This document shows positions 50,725 through 59,890 of a DNA stretch of 64,000 nt, piece after piece. Source of the stretch: Bacteroidota bacterium (GTDB taxonomy: Bacteria; Bacteroidota; Bacteroidia; Chitinophagales; Chitinophagaceae); assembly GCA_018266775.1 (NCBI GenBank), contig JAFDZS010000009.1:21884-85883 (forward strand), read 5' to 3'. How positions within the stretch are numbered: the first letter of the stretch is position 1; every line of letters begins with the position of its first letter. A model generated the notes under the pieces. That model made no database searches. It saw only the letters and a program-made list of their open reading frames with translations, and was not told where the DNA came from. A program made the translations under genes and the position numbers.

Positions 50725-51102
50725 TATCGGTCAGGTCGCTTATAGCGCCCCGACCTGAGGTCACATGGTCTGACGGCATCGTTTGACCATGAACAATTAA
50801 TCAATCCCGCTATCGGTCAGATCGCTTAAAACGTCGCGACCTTGAGGCACATGGTCTGACGGCATCGTCTGACCATGAACAATTAATCAATCCCGTTATC
50901 GGTCAGATCGCTTATAACGTCTCGACCTAAGGGCACATGGTCTGACGGCATCGTCTGACCATGAACAATTAATCAATCCCGTTATCGGTCAGATCGCTTA
51001 TAACGTCTCGACCTAAGGGCATATGGTCTGACGGCATCGTCTGACCATGGACAAATAATTATTCTCTTTTTATCGGCCAGGTCGCTTGCAGTGCCCCGAC
51101 CT
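50725..51102. repeat. Tandem array of 86-bp units inside the arginine operon
   Basis: Four units start at 50725, 50811, 50897 and 50983 (period 86), and a partial fifth at 51071. Each unit holds GGTCAGATCGCTTATAACGT followed by CGACC, and then the hairpin ATGGTCTGACG, GCAT, CGTCTGACCAT, with a spacer AACAATTAATCAATCCC. Units 3 and 4 are nearly identical; unit 1 and the last are more diverged. The array lies between argD and argF' and its hairpins would be transcribed. The hairpin reappears inverted at 3929-3956. Confidence 0.9.
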
Positions 51103-52233
51103 TTATTGCAATTCTTTTGAAATTGCGGACAGAAACACATCGGCATCTGCTTTGCTGAAATTCAATGCCGGCAATAATCGAATCACATTCGGTTTAGATT
51201 CACCGGTAAAGATGTGGTGTTTGAATAATAAATTCTTCTTCACATCTTTCAACTCCAATGGCAAATCAATACCAATCATTAATCCTCTTCCCCGCACTTC
51301 ATTAATGTTAGGTAATTTTTTTAATTCGGTGATTAAGTATTCGCCTACTGCTGCAGCATTTTGCATCAGGTTATCCTGTTCAATAATTTCTAAAACAGAT
51401 AATGCAGCCGCACATGCCAAATGGTTGCCACCAAATGTAGTGCCCAGCATAAAATGTTTGGCTTTCAATTTAGGCGCAATAGCAATACCTGCTACAGGAA
51501 AACCATTGCCCATTCCTTTTGCCATAGTGTACACATCGGCATCAACACCACTAAAATCCTGTGAGTAGAATTTACCTGTGCGGCCATAACCGCATTGCAC
51601 AGCGTCTGCAATGAATACGGCATTATACTGATCGCACAAACTGCGGATGAGTTGTAAGAAAGTTTCCGATGCAACATTTATACCGCCCACGCCCTGTATA
51701 CCTTCAATAATTACTGCGGCAATATCGTTGCCATGTGCATCAAAATACTGCTGCAGTGAAGTGGCATCGTTGAATGGAAGAAATACAACATTATTGGTTT
51801 GGTTTACCGGTGCTACTATATTCGGATTGTCGGTTACTGCAACGGCCAATGATGTACGTCCATGAAAACTTTTTGAAAAAGCTATCACTGTTTTTCTTCC
51901 GTTATAAAATGAGGCAAGCTTCAATGCATTTTCATTCGCTTCTGCACCAGAATTACACAGGAAAAGATTGTAGTCTTCCCTGCCGGAAACTACACCCAAC
52001 TTTTCTGCGAGTTGCACCTGCAAAGGAATTTTTACGGAGTTGGAATAGAACCCCACTTTATGCAACTGGTCTTCCACACGTTTTACATAATGCGGGTGTG
52101 TATGCCCGATAGAGATCACCGCATGGCCACCATAAATGTCTAAATATTCCTGGCCTTTATCATCCCAAACCCTGGAGCCAAGCGCTTTGTCTATTACAAT
52201 ATCATTGAGTGGATAAACGTCAAACAATTTCAT
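51103..52233 (-). CDS. argD: N-acetyl-/N-succinylornithine aminotransferase
   Basis: A 376-residue class III PLP aminotransferase. It has GHTHPHYVKRVEDQLHKVG, NSGAEANENALKLA, SFHGRTSLAVAVT, VIIEGIQGVGG, IADAVQCGYGRTG and the PLP-binding Lys in TMAKGMGNGFPVAG. It makes N-acylornithine from N-acylglutamate semialdehyde and glutamate. It lies between argC (19-base gap) and the repeat array. Confidence 0.96.
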   Translation of the reverse strand: MKLFDVYPLNDIVIDKALGSRVWDDKGQEYLDIYGGHAVISIGHTHPHYVKRVEDQLHKVGFYSNSVKIPLQVQLAEKLGVVSGREDYNLFLCNSGAEANENALKLASFYNGRKTVIAFSKSFHGRTSLAVAVTDNPNIVAPVNQTNNVVFLPFNDATSLQQYFDAHGNDIAAVIIEGIQGVGGINVASETFLQLIRSLCDQYNAVFIADAVQCGYGRTGKFYSQDFSGVDADVYTMAKGMGNGFPVAGIAIAPKLKAKHFMLGTTFGGNHLACAAALSVLEIIEQDNLMQNAAAVGEYLITELKKLPNINEVRGRGLMIGIDLPLELKDVKKNLLFKHHIFTGESKPNVIRLLPALNFSKADADVFLSAISKELQ

Positions 52234-52252
52234 GTTGCTGATAAGTTAATGG

Positions 52253-53245
52253 TTAGAAGTAAGATGCTTTTAATTTTAATCCTGCCGTTTCTTCAAAGCC
52301 AAAAATCAAATTCATATTCTGAATGGCTTGGCCGCTGGCGCCTTTCACCAGGTTGTCAATTACAGAATGGATTACCAGTTTACTGCCTACTTTTTCCAGT
52401 TGAATCACACATTTGTTCGTATTCACCACTTGTTTCAGGTAAACTGCATCGGTGGTAACGGTAGTAAATGGATGGACATTGTAAAAATCATTGTACAAAG
52501 CATTTAAATTTTCTATCGTTTCTTCACAATTGAGTTGAGAACTGATGAAAATACCCCGTGTAAAATCTCCCCGCCAGGGCACAAATGAAAAATGATCTTT
52601 TGTCAATGGTGCAGCAGCCTGCAGACTGTTTATAGATTGCAGTATCTCGGCATTGTGCTGGTGTGTTAAGGTTTTATACGCCTGTATATTATTAGCCCTC
52701 CAGCTGAAATGCGATGTAGGGGCAAGGCTTTGCCCTGCACCGGTACTGCCCGTGATGCCGGTAGTGTATACATCATGCAGTAATCCTGCTTTTGCCAATG
52801 GCAATAACCCTAACTGAATGGCGGTTGCAAAACAGCCGGGGTTAGCAATATTATTTGCATTGCGGATAGCTTCACGCTGTAATTCCGGTAATCCATACAC
52901 GAAATTTCGGTTACCGGAGGCCGAATGAGCACTCAGCCTGAAATCGTTGGCGAGGTCAATGATCTTTACGCTATCTGCAAAACTATTTTCTGCCAGGAAT
53001 TTTTTAGATTCTCCATGCCCCAAACACAAAAACAACACATCAATTTCCGCAGGTAAATCGCCGGTAAATTTTAAGTCAGTTTCACCAATTAAATCCTGGT
53101 GTACCTGGTAAATAAAATTTCCTGCATTGCTTTTACTGTGAATGGCAGTCAATTCAGCAAAAGGGTGTTGCAGTAAAATGCGGATGAGTTCACCCGCAGT
53201 ATATCCTGCGCCACCAATAATGCCCACGCTCACTTTATTTGCCAT
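52253..53245 (-). CDS. argC: N-acyl-gamma-glutamyl-phosphate reductase
   Basis: A 330-residue protein with NADP-binding GIIGGAGYTAGELIRIL and the catalytic Cys in ANPGCFATAIQLGLLPL. ArgC reduces N-acyl-gamma-glutamyl phosphate to the semialdehyde. Its start overlaps the end of argG by 11 bases, so the two are translationally coupled. Confidence 0.96.
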   Translation of the reverse strand: MANKVSVGIIGGAGYTAGELIRILLQHPFAELTAIHSKSNAGNFIYQVHQDLIGETDLKFTGDLPAEIDVLFLCLGHGESKKFLAENSFADSVKIIDLANDFRLSAHSASGNRNFVYGLPELQREAIRNANNIANPGCFATAIQLGLLPLAKAGLLHDVYTTGITGSTGAGQSLAPTSHFSWRANNIQAYKTLTHQHNAEILQSINSLQAAAPLTKDHFSFVPWRGDFTRGIFISSQLNCEETIENLNALYNDFYNVHPFTTVTTDAVYLKQVVNTNKCVIQLEKVGSKLVIHSVIDNLVKGASGQAIQNMNLIFGFEETAGLKLKASYF

Positions 53246-54434
53246 TGTCTGCTGCGTTTACTTTATGATAGATGGAAGTTTGATTGCCGAATATCTTACT
53301 GAAACCTCTTACATCATCGCCGGTATAACCGGTATTCATTTCACCGTATTTGCCAAATTTTGCACTCATGAGATCGTAATCAGATTCAATACCAATTACC
53401 TGGAAATGATACGACTGCAGTTGTATATAGACTGAACCGGTTACCGTTTGCTGACTGTTGGTAAAGAAAGCTTCTATGTCACGCATTACCGGATCAAGTA
53501 TTTGCCCTTCATGCAACCAGTTGCCATAGAACAAAGCCAATTGGTCTTTCCAGTTCAGTTGCCATTTGGTGAGCACATGTTTTTCCAAAGCATGATGCGC
53601 TTTCAAAATAATCATCGGCGCTGCCGCTTCAAAACCCACGCGACCTTTGATGCCAATGATGGTGTCGCCTACGTGAATATCTCTGCCCACACCAAAAGGC
53701 CCTGCAATAGTTTGCAGGTATTGTATGGCTAACGATGGATGATCGAAAGTTTTGTCGTTCACGCCAACCAGTTCGCCTTTTACAAATTGCAGTTTTACTT
53801 CTTCAGTACCGGTTTTAGTTACCTGTGTAGGCCATGCACTTTCAGGCAGCAGTCCTTTGCTGTTCAATGTTTCTTTGCCCCCCACACTCGTGCCCCATAA
53901 TCCTTTATTGATGGAGTAAACAGATTTTTCAAAATTCATGTCCACGCCTTTGCTCTTCAGGTAGGTTATTTCTTCTTCACGGCTCAGTTTTAAATCACGT
54001 ATTGGTGTAATAATTTCCACACCGGGTATCATGATGTTAAAGATCATATCAAACCGCACCTGGTCGTTACCGGCGCCGGTGCTGCCATGCGCAACAGCAT
54101 CTGCGTTTAATTTTTTGGCATGTTCTGCAATGCATAAAGCCTGGCTCAATCTTTCTGCGCTTACACTTAAGGGATAGGTATTATTTTTTAAACAATTGCC
54201 AAACACCAGGTATTTGATGATGGTATCGTAATAACTTTTTACCGCATCAATAGTGGTGTGGGTTTTTACGCCCAGCTTATACGCATGTGCTTCAATCTTT
54301 TTTAATTCCTCTTCACTAAAACCACCAGTGTTTACAATCACAGAATGTACTTCATATCCTTTTTCTTCAGTAAAATATTTTACACAATAGGTGGTATCCA
54401 GTCCGCCGCTAAAACCTAAAACAACTTTTTTCAT
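53235..54434 (-). CDS. argG: Argininosuccinate synthase
   Basis: A 399-residue protein with the ATP-pyrophosphatase loop VVLGFSGGLDTTYCVKYF, AHGSTGAGNDQVRF and YSINKGLWGTSVGG. It joins citrulline and aspartate. It is the second gene of the arginine operon, 48 bases after the GNAT gene. Confidence 0.97.
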   Translation of the reverse strand: MKKVVLGFSGGLDTTYCVKYFTEEKGYEVHSVIVNTGGFSEEELKKIEAHAYKLGVKTHTTIDAVKSYYDTIIKYLVFGNCLKNNTYPLSVSAERLSQALCIAEHAKKLNADAVAHGSTGAGNDQVRFDMIFNIMIPGVEIITPIRDLKLSREEEITYLKSKGVDMNFEKSVYSINKGLWGTSVGGKETLNSKGLLPESAWPTQVTKTGTEEVKLQFVKGELVGVNDKTFDHPSLAIQYLQTIAGPFGVGRDIHVGDTIIGIKGRVGFEAAAPMIILKAHHALEKHVLTKWQLNWKDQLALFYGNWLHEGQILDPVMRDIEAFFTNSQQTVTGSVYIQLQSYHFQVIGIESDYDLMSAKFGKYGEMNTGYTGDDVRGFSKIFGNQTSIYHKVNAADNGK

Positions 54435-54482
54435 TGTTTGCCTGATTTGTTTTATTTATTAAAGTCTGTTTGTTTGGTGCTG

Positions 54483-55196
54483 TTAAAAATGGAAGAAATA
54501 CCTGAACATCGCTTTTACGCCACCGCCGCCGCCGTTACCATTATTGGAGTGTTTATCAAAAAAAGGCTTCAATAACTTCCACCGTTTAAAGCGCATCAGC
54601 CTTTCAAAAATATTTTTATTCTCTTCGAAATATTTTTTGGTTTCGGCAGGCTCGTAATGATCTGCAGGATCGTAGAGCATGGCAGTGCACATGCAGTTCT
54701 TCCTGTCTTTACTCATCAGTATTTCGTAATTCACGCAGCTTTTACACCCGGCCCAGAATTTTTCATCCTGTGTCAGTTCAGAATAAGTTACCGGTTCATA
54801 GCCCAATTCAGAATTGATCTTCATTACGGCAAGGCCCGTGGTTAGTCCAAATATTTTTGCATTGGGATATTTTTCCCTGCTCAGCCTGAATATTTTTTCT
54901 TTGATGGCTTTGGCTACACCACTCTTCCTGAATTTAGGTGCAACGATCAACCCGCTGTTGGCTACATATTCCCCTTCCCAGGTTTCGATATAGCAGAAGC
55001 CCACCCATTCGCCACCGGTGGTAATGGCAATTACCGCTTTGCCTTCATTCATTTTTTGGGTTACATATTCCGGGGTGCGCTTGGCAATACCAGTTCCCCT
55101 TGCCTGTGCAGAGGATTCCATTTCATCGGTAATGGTTTTGGCGTATTGCGCATCGGTTGGTAATGCTGCCCTGATGATAATGTTACTATTTTCCAA
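54483..55196 (-). CDS. GNAT-family N-acyltransferase, probable first enzyme of arginine synthesis
   Basis: A 237-residue GNAT protein with IRAALPTDAQYAKTITDEM at the start, WVGFCYIETWEG, and the acyl-CoA motif KFRKSGVAKAIKEKIF. A C-terminal extension carries several Cys (CKSCVNYEIL, RKNCMCTAMLYDP) and a glycine run (GNGGGGGV). It leads the arginine operon, which otherwise lacks any ArgA or ArgJ. It is therefore the best candidate for the N-acetyl- or N-succinylglutamate synthase. This is from context, not from a specific motif. Confidence 0.8.
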   Translation of the reverse strand: MENSNIIIRAALPTDAQYAKTITDEMESSAQARGTGIAKRTPEYVTQKMNEGKAVIAITTGGEWVGFCYIETWEGEYVANSGLIVAPKFRKSGVAKAIKEKIFRLSREKYPNAKIFGLTTGLAVMKINSELGYEPVTYSELTQDEKFWAGCKSCVNYEILMSKDRKNCMCTAMLYDPADHYEPAETKKYFEENKNIFERLMRFKRWKLLKPFFDKHSNNGNGGGGGVKAMFRYFFHF

Positions 55197-55417
55197 TTCT
55201 TAAAATTGAAATAAGGTTAAAAAAAAGTAGAAAATTTCGGAGATTTTTTCACTGACAGGGGCAGGTTTTACTTGCTCGTCCTATCAGCAACCACGTCGGG
55301 GTCGCGGGAGCGACTCGATCACGTACTCAATGGAAAACATGACCCTCACGGGACTGTTGTTCACTGGAATGGTATGTGGTTGATGTTGTTTCAATGTATG
55401 CTTTTGAAAAATCAGTG

Positions 55418-55425
55418 CAAATGTA
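55418..55425 (-). promoter_or_regulatory. -7 element (TACATTTG) of the arginine operon
   Basis: The minus strand reads TACATTTG, exact TAnnTTTG, 222 bases before the GNAT start. The leader (55197-55410) is long and contains a GTCGC-GGGA-GCGAC hairpin at 55301-55314, so regulation in the leader is possible. Confidence 0.45.
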
Positions 55426-55517
55426 TAGTATAATTTTAAATAAAATGGTTAAAAAAATTATTAATCTTTTCCGCCCTCCGGGCTGCTGCCCAGCTGTTTA
55501 TAGTAGTATTACTACAT

Positions 55518-56306
55518 TCAACTTTCAGGCTTGCTGATAAGCGACTTGATTGTCATCTGTAAAAATGGCAACGCCTTGTTATAGTCCAGTGGCGGGTATT
55601 CAAGGCCTAATAACCTGATGTTTTTATAATACTCCTGCAAATGCTCAAAGTAGTTTTTTTCCAATTGTATTGCTGTGGCATTAATCCCCAGCTTACTAAT
55701 TAAAAACCATTTTTCTAATAGCCTTGCCGTTCTTCCATTACCATCCTGGAACAGATGTATCTTTACGAACACCAAATGAATATATGAGGCATAATAAAAT
55801 GTTTCATATTCATTTAAAGGTTGATTAAGCAGTAATTCAATATCCGCAAAAAGCCTGGCTAATTCAGGATCAATAATATGAGATTCCGCTGCTACGTATT
55901 CAATCCGGCTTTCGTTGTTAATCACAAACATTGGATTGTTCCTGATCTTTCCCTGTTGCGATCTGGGCAACAGGTTAGCACTGAGTATTGAGTGTGCAGT
56001 TTTTACATGCTGAAATGTAAGTTGATGTTGAAATATATACTCATATGCCAGGTATAAATCATCGGCTTTTTTTGTATAGTCCGGCTGGTATTCAACATTT
56101 AAAAACCTATGCTTGAAATAGCTGTCGTAGTCAATATTCTCCCCTTCTATTTTAGAAGAATAAACAGTTGATATAGAATTATAAAAAGCAAAATAATCTA
56201 CAGGTGTCTTTTCTAACTCCATTTGCTTTAATAGCGGTAATATCTCCTCTGGGGAAGATGCTGTAAAGTCATCAAGTAAATGGTTTGACACTATTTGCAA
56301 CTTCAT
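55518..56306 (-). CDS. Fic-family protein
   Basis: About 262 residues from ATG 56306 (MKLQIVSNHLLDDF). ATG 56339 in the same frame would add 11 residues, but a promoter-like element overlaps them. The catalytic motif is HLFQDGNGRTAR, with Leu in place of the usual Pro. SSKIEGENI near residue 50 matches the inhibitory (S/T)xxxE(G/N) motif, so it is likely self-inhibited. No partner gene is seen. Sequence is only distantly like the Fic protein at 40.1 kb, so the two are not recent copies. Confidence 0.9.
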   Translation of the reverse strand: MKLQIVSNHLLDDFTASSPEEILPLLKQMELEKTPVDYFAFYNSISTVYSSKIEGENIDYDSYFKHRFLNVEYQPDYTKKADDLYLAYEYIFQHQLTFQHVKTAHSILSANLLPRSQQGKIRNNPMFVINNESRIEYVAAESHIIDPELARLFADIELLLNQPLNEYETFYYASYIHLVFVKIHLFQDGNGRTARLLEKWFLISKLGINATAIQLEKNYFEHLQEYYKNIRLLGLEYPPLDYNKALPFLQMTIKSLISKPES

Positions 56307-56311
56307 ATTGG

Positions 56312-56319
56312 CAAATGTA
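56312..56319 (-). promoter_or_regulatory. -7 element (TACATTTG) next to the Fic start
   Basis: The minus strand reads TACATTTG five bases before ATG 56306. If used, transcription starts almost at the ATG and the mRNA is leaderless. Confidence 0.35.
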
Positions 56320-56439
56320 CATACTTTGAAAGATGTCATGCAAAAGATATAGGGTTTCAGATTGTGTATTCATTTGTAATTCGGCAAAAAAATGGCAGCT
56401 TTTGCAGGCTGCCTCATTACAATATCATTCCACAGAACA

Positions 56440-57936
56440 TCAGTTATTCATAAAAGGTTTCAACGCATCAGCTATCTTCCGGTCGTTACTCAGGCGGGGC
56501 AGTTTGTTTTGCCCACCCAATTTGCCGATACTCTTCATATATTCAATAAATCCATTTTTGGGTATGGGAGATATTTTCAGCCGCTCCAGGATATTGCCCG
56601 CAATCAAATCATCATAATACACATTTTTAGCCCGCAGGTTATCATCTATTTTTTGGGCGAATGTTGAGATGTTTTGCGGTTCTTTTTCAAACTCCACAAA
56701 CCACTCATGATAACTTTTACCATTGCCCTGCGCTATCATCGGCGCCACAGTAAATTCAGTTACCTGAACATGTTCTTCCTCTGCTGCTTTCAATAAGGCC
56801 GATTCCACTTCTTCCCCAATTACATGCTCCCCAAATGCGCTGATATAATGTTTAATTCTGCCGCTTACAATTAGTCGGTACGGATTCGTCGATACAAACT
56901 TCACCGTATCCCCAATATTATAGCCCCACAATCCTGCGTTGTTATTAATGATAAGGGCATAATTCTCTCCCACTTTCACATCTTTCAGCATCAGTCGTGT
57001 TGGGTTATCACTGAATATTTCTGCTGCCGGAATAAATTCAAAAAAGATTCCGCTGTTGGTATTCAGTAATAAACCTTCGGCTTGCTGACTGTCCTGGAAG
57101 GCAAAGAAGCCTTCGCTTGCAGGAAATAATTCAATACAGTCTATTTTTCTGCCAATACTTTCATACAGTTTGGCTTTATATGGCTCAAAGTTTACACCGC
57201 CCTGTACCATCACGCTAAAATCGGGGAACAAATCGCCAATTTTTTTTCCGCTTTTTGCAGTAAGCCGGTCAAAGTACATCTGCATCCAGGGTGGTATGCC
57301 GCTGATGAGCGTCATGTGCTGGTTGATCGTTTCCTCAACAATCTTGTCCAGCTTTTCTTCCCATTCTTCAATACAATTGGTTTCGTAAGAAGGCAGCTGG
57401 TTACTGCGCAGGTAACGCGGCACGTGATGATTTACAATGCCGCTCAGTCTTCCGGTGGGAATACCCCCCACACGCTCCAGTTCAGGCGAACCGCTCAGGA
57501 AAATGAGTTTGCCATCTGCAAATTTAGTATTGCCTGTTTCTGCCATATAACACAGCAATGCGTTGCGGGCAGAATTGATATGGTTGGGAATAGAATCTTT
57601 AGTGATGGGAATATATTTTACCCCGCTGGTGGTGCCGCTGGTTTTGGCAAAATAAATGGGTTGCCCTTTCCACAACACATTATGCTTGCCTTCCTTTATA
57701 CGGTTGATGTACACTTTAAAAGCTTCATAATCGCGTATGGGTACCTGTTGGGTAAAATCTTCGTAGGTTTTGATGTCAGCAAAACCGTGTTCTTTACCGA
57801 ATTCTGTTTTTGCCGCTGTTTTTACCAGGTATTGAAAGATGGACAACTGGTCTTCAACCGCAGTTTCCATTCCTTTCTTTGTTTGTTTATAAATATAGCC
57901 TGCAAACGGTTTGGCCAGGAATGATTTGATTGCCAT
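56440..57936 (-). CDS. GH3-family acyl-acid-amido synthetase
   Basis: A 498-residue member of the GH3 (plant auxin-responsive) adenylating family. The ATP-binding loop is YFAKTSGTTSGVKYIPIT, followed by FPDFSVMVQGGVNFEPY, LFPASEGFFAFQ and GDTVKFVSTNPYRLIVSGR. Plant members join amino acids to acyl acids. Bacterial members are widespread in Bacteroidota, and their substrates are unknown. The gene stands alone between the second Fic gene and DUF4258. Confidence 0.9.
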   Translation of the reverse strand: MAIKSFLAKPFAGYIYKQTKKGMETAVEDQLSIFQYLVKTAAKTEFGKEHGFADIKTYEDFTQQVPIRDYEAFKVYINRIKEGKHNVLWKGQPIYFAKTSGTTSGVKYIPITKDSIPNHINSARNALLCYMAETGNTKFADGKLIFLSGSPELERVGGIPTGRLSGIVNHHVPRYLRSNQLPSYETNCIEEWEEKLDKIVEETINQHMTLISGIPPWMQMYFDRLTAKSGKKIGDLFPDFSVMVQGGVNFEPYKAKLYESIGRKIDCIELFPASEGFFAFQDSQQAEGLLLNTNSGIFFEFIPAAEIFSDNPTRLMLKDVKVGENYALIINNNAGLWGYNIGDTVKFVSTNPYRLIVSGRIKHYISAFGEHVIGEEVESALLKAAEEEHVQVTEFTVAPMIAQGNGKSYHEWFVEFEKEPQNISTFAQKIDDNLRAKNVYYDDLIAGNILERLKISPIPKNGFIEYMKSIGKLGGQNKLPRLSNDRKIADALKPFMNN

Positions 57937-58049
57937 AGTCTTCTTTGTTCAGGAGTTCAATCTGTTGCACATCAACAAGCGCTCATAAATCTGGCAGTAA
58001 AATTAAAGGAATAATTTGGGTAATACGTCTGATTCCTGTCATTAAAAAT

Positions 58050-58496
58050 TTATTGACAGTCGCAGGTCCATTCTGTATCCAGGTCAATAACAGTTACCAC
58101 CACAAGGCCGTCGGCTTTAGGTGCAAATACAATTCTTACATGCTGGTGGTCGTGCGTTTCGCCTTCCAGCGGGTAGCTTTTTCCTTTGTCGCTTTCTTCA
58201 ATCTTTGCCGCATTCAATTTTCCTTCCTGTAAAATTTCTTTTACTTCACTTTCGTCAATATGGCGGCAGTCCATACGGCAGCGGGCATGTTTGGTATAGA
58301 TCAGGTGCGTGGTTTGCCGGCTGAAAGGCAGTTCGCTGCTGATGGTGGCAGTGCCATTGTCGTGCACCGGTACCGTAATGTGTGTATCTGTATTTGCGGG
58401 AGCCTGCGGAAATTTTCCCCGTTGATTCGTTTTAATATACCACAACAAAAAAGCTGCGGTGGCCAATGCCAGTAATGGTAAATATTTTTTTAACAT
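58050..58496 (-). CDS. DUF4258 domain protein with membrane anchor
   Basis: A 148-residue protein with an N-terminal membrane segment (MLKKYLPLLALATAAFLLWY) and a DUF4258 domain at about 68-148 (YTKHARCRMDCRHIDESEV, then VRIVFAPKADGLVVVTVIDL). Several Cys (RCRMDCRH, WTCDCQ) could bind metal. DUF4258 is sometimes seen in toxin-like families, but no partner is present here. A promoter element lies at 58561-58568. Function is unknown. Confidence 0.8.
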   Translation of the reverse strand: MLKKYLPLLALATAAFLLWYIKTNQRGKFPQAPANTDTHITVPVHDNGTATISSELPFSRQTTHLIYTKHARCRMDCRHIDESEVKEILQEGKLNAAKIEESDKGKSYPLEGETHDHQHVRIVFAPKADGLVVVTVIDLDTEWTCDCQ

Positions 58497-58560
58497 GTTT
58501 ATGGTTTAAAGCGTTTACATTAAGTGCTGCTGCACTAAAAATGTATGGCCATTGCTGTTG

Positions 58561-58568
58561 CAAAGATA
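58561..58568 (-). promoter_or_regulatory. -7 element (TATCTTTG) of the DUF4258 gene
   Basis: The minus strand reads TATCTTTG, exact TAnnTTTG, 65 bases before ATG 58496. Divergent from the mtaB element 39 bases away. Confidence 0.5.
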
Positions 58569-58607
58569 GGCGCTTCAATTTCATCGCCTCATTTACCGGT
58601 GGTGTTT

Positions 58608-58615
58608 TATCTTTG
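58608..58615 (+). promoter_or_regulatory. -7 element (TATCTTTG) of mtaB
   Basis: TATCTTTG ends seven bases before the A of the mtaB ATG at 58622. A start 5-7 bases downstream would fall on the ATG, so the mtaB message may be leaderless. Confidence 0.5.
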
Positions 58616-58621
58616 CAGCCT

Positions 58622-59890
58622 ATGAGCAAAACCGTTGCGCTGCACACACTGGGTTGTAAACTGAACTTCTCCGAAACCTCCTCCATGGCAAGGTTGCTGG
58701 AACAGGAAGGTTTTGTGAAGAAAGATTTTGATGAGGTGGCCGATGTGTACGTTATCAATACCTGCAGTGTTACCGATAATGCTGACAAAGAATGCCGCTA
58801 TCTTGTACGCAGCATACAGCGTAAAGCACCTGAAGCTATGGTGGTGATTACCGGTTGTTATGCACAGCTTAAACCACAGGAAATTGCTGCCATTCCCGGC
58901 GTGGATTTAGTATTGGGTGCTGCAGAAAAATTCAATATTACCCAACACTTAAAAGATATTGCCAAAACAGGTGAAGCAAAAATTTGCAGTTGCGATATTG
59001 AAGATGTTAATACTTTCACGGCTTCTTATTCTAAAAATGACCGCACCCGTACTTTTTTAAAAGTGCAGGATGGCTGCGATTATAACTGTTCCTTCTGTAC
59101 GATACCCATGGCACGTGGCAAAAGCCGCAGCGATACCATTGCGAATGTTGTTGATAACGTAAAAAACCTTGCCGCAACCGGTGTTAAAGAAATAGTGCTT
59201 ACAGGCGTTAACCTCGGCGATTTTGGTAAGGGCAATTTTGGCGGAAAGAAAACGGAAGAAACATTTTTTGAACTGCTGCAGGAACTGGATACGGTTGATG
59301 GTATTGAACGCTACCGCATCTCTTCTATTGAACCCAATTTACTCAGCAACGATATTATTGAGTTGGTGTGCAACAGCAAAAAAGTGATGCCGCATTTTCA
59401 TATTCCGCTGCAAAGCGGCAGCAATAAAACTTTAGGTATGATGCGCCGCAGGTACAAACGGGAGATGTATGAAGAAAAAGTGGGGCTCATCAAAACGATG
59501 ATGCCGCATTGCTGTATTGGCGTGGATGTGATTGTGGGTTTTCCCGGAGAAACGGATGAAGATTTTAAAGAAACATTTGATTTTTTGCACCGGCTTGATA
59601 TTAGTTATTTGCACGTCTTTACTTATTCAGAAAGAGATAACACGCATGCACTTACCATTAAACCAGTAGTGCCGGTTTCGGTACGTAACGAAAGAAATAA
59701 ACAATTGCGTAACCTGAGTTATCAAAAGTTGCAGTATTTTACACAGCAGCATGTTGGCCAAACCCGTAAAGTATTATTTGAAAAGCAGGAAAAAGGCAAC
59801 TTAATGGAAGGCTATACCGATAACTACATTAAAATCACAGCCCCCTATACTGCAACTTGGGCTAATAATATTGTACCATGGACTATTTAA
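58622..59890 (+). CDS. mtaB: tRNA t6A37 C2-methylthiotransferase
   Basis: 422 residues from ATG 58622; an open frame extends upstream but has no signal. The N-terminal UPF0004 cluster Cys are in HTLGCKLNFSET, NTCSVTDNADKEC and TGCYAQ. The radical SAM motif is DGCDYNCSFCTIPMARG. A TRAM-like end (QEKGNLMEGYTDNYIKI) closes it. MtaB turns t6A37 into ms2t6A in tRNAs reading ANN codons. The DUF1848-like 104-residue gene behind it overlaps by 13 bases. Confidence 0.95.
   Translation: MSKTVALHTLGCKLNFSETSSMARLLEQEGFVKKDFDEVADVYVINTCSVTDNADKECRYLVRSIQRKAPEAMVVITGCYAQLKPQEIAAIPGVDLVLGAAEKFNITQHLKDIAKTGEAKICSCDIEDVNTFTASYSKNDRTRTFLKVQDGCDYNCSFCTIPMARGKSRSDTIANVVDNVKNLAATGVKEIVLTGVNLGDFGKGNFGGKKTEETFFELLQELDTVDGIERYRISSIEPNLLSNDIIELVCNSKKVMPHFHIPLQSGSNKTLGMMRRRYKREMYEEKVGLIKTMMPHCCIGVDVIVGFPGETDEDFKETFDFLHRLDISYLHVFTYSERDNTHALTIKPVVPVSVRNERNKQLRNLSYQKLQYFTQQHVGQTRKVLFEKQEKGNLMEGYTDNYIKITAPYTATWANNIVPWTI

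Noticed and set aside
50725..51102. CRISPR array
   Set aside because: Units are identical over their whole 86 bases with no variable spacers, and no cas genes are present.
55295..55330. GTCGC-GGGA-GCGAC hairpin region in the arginine leader as a member of the 86-bp repeat family
   Set aside because: It shares only a few GC-rich words with the repeat; arms and spacer differ.
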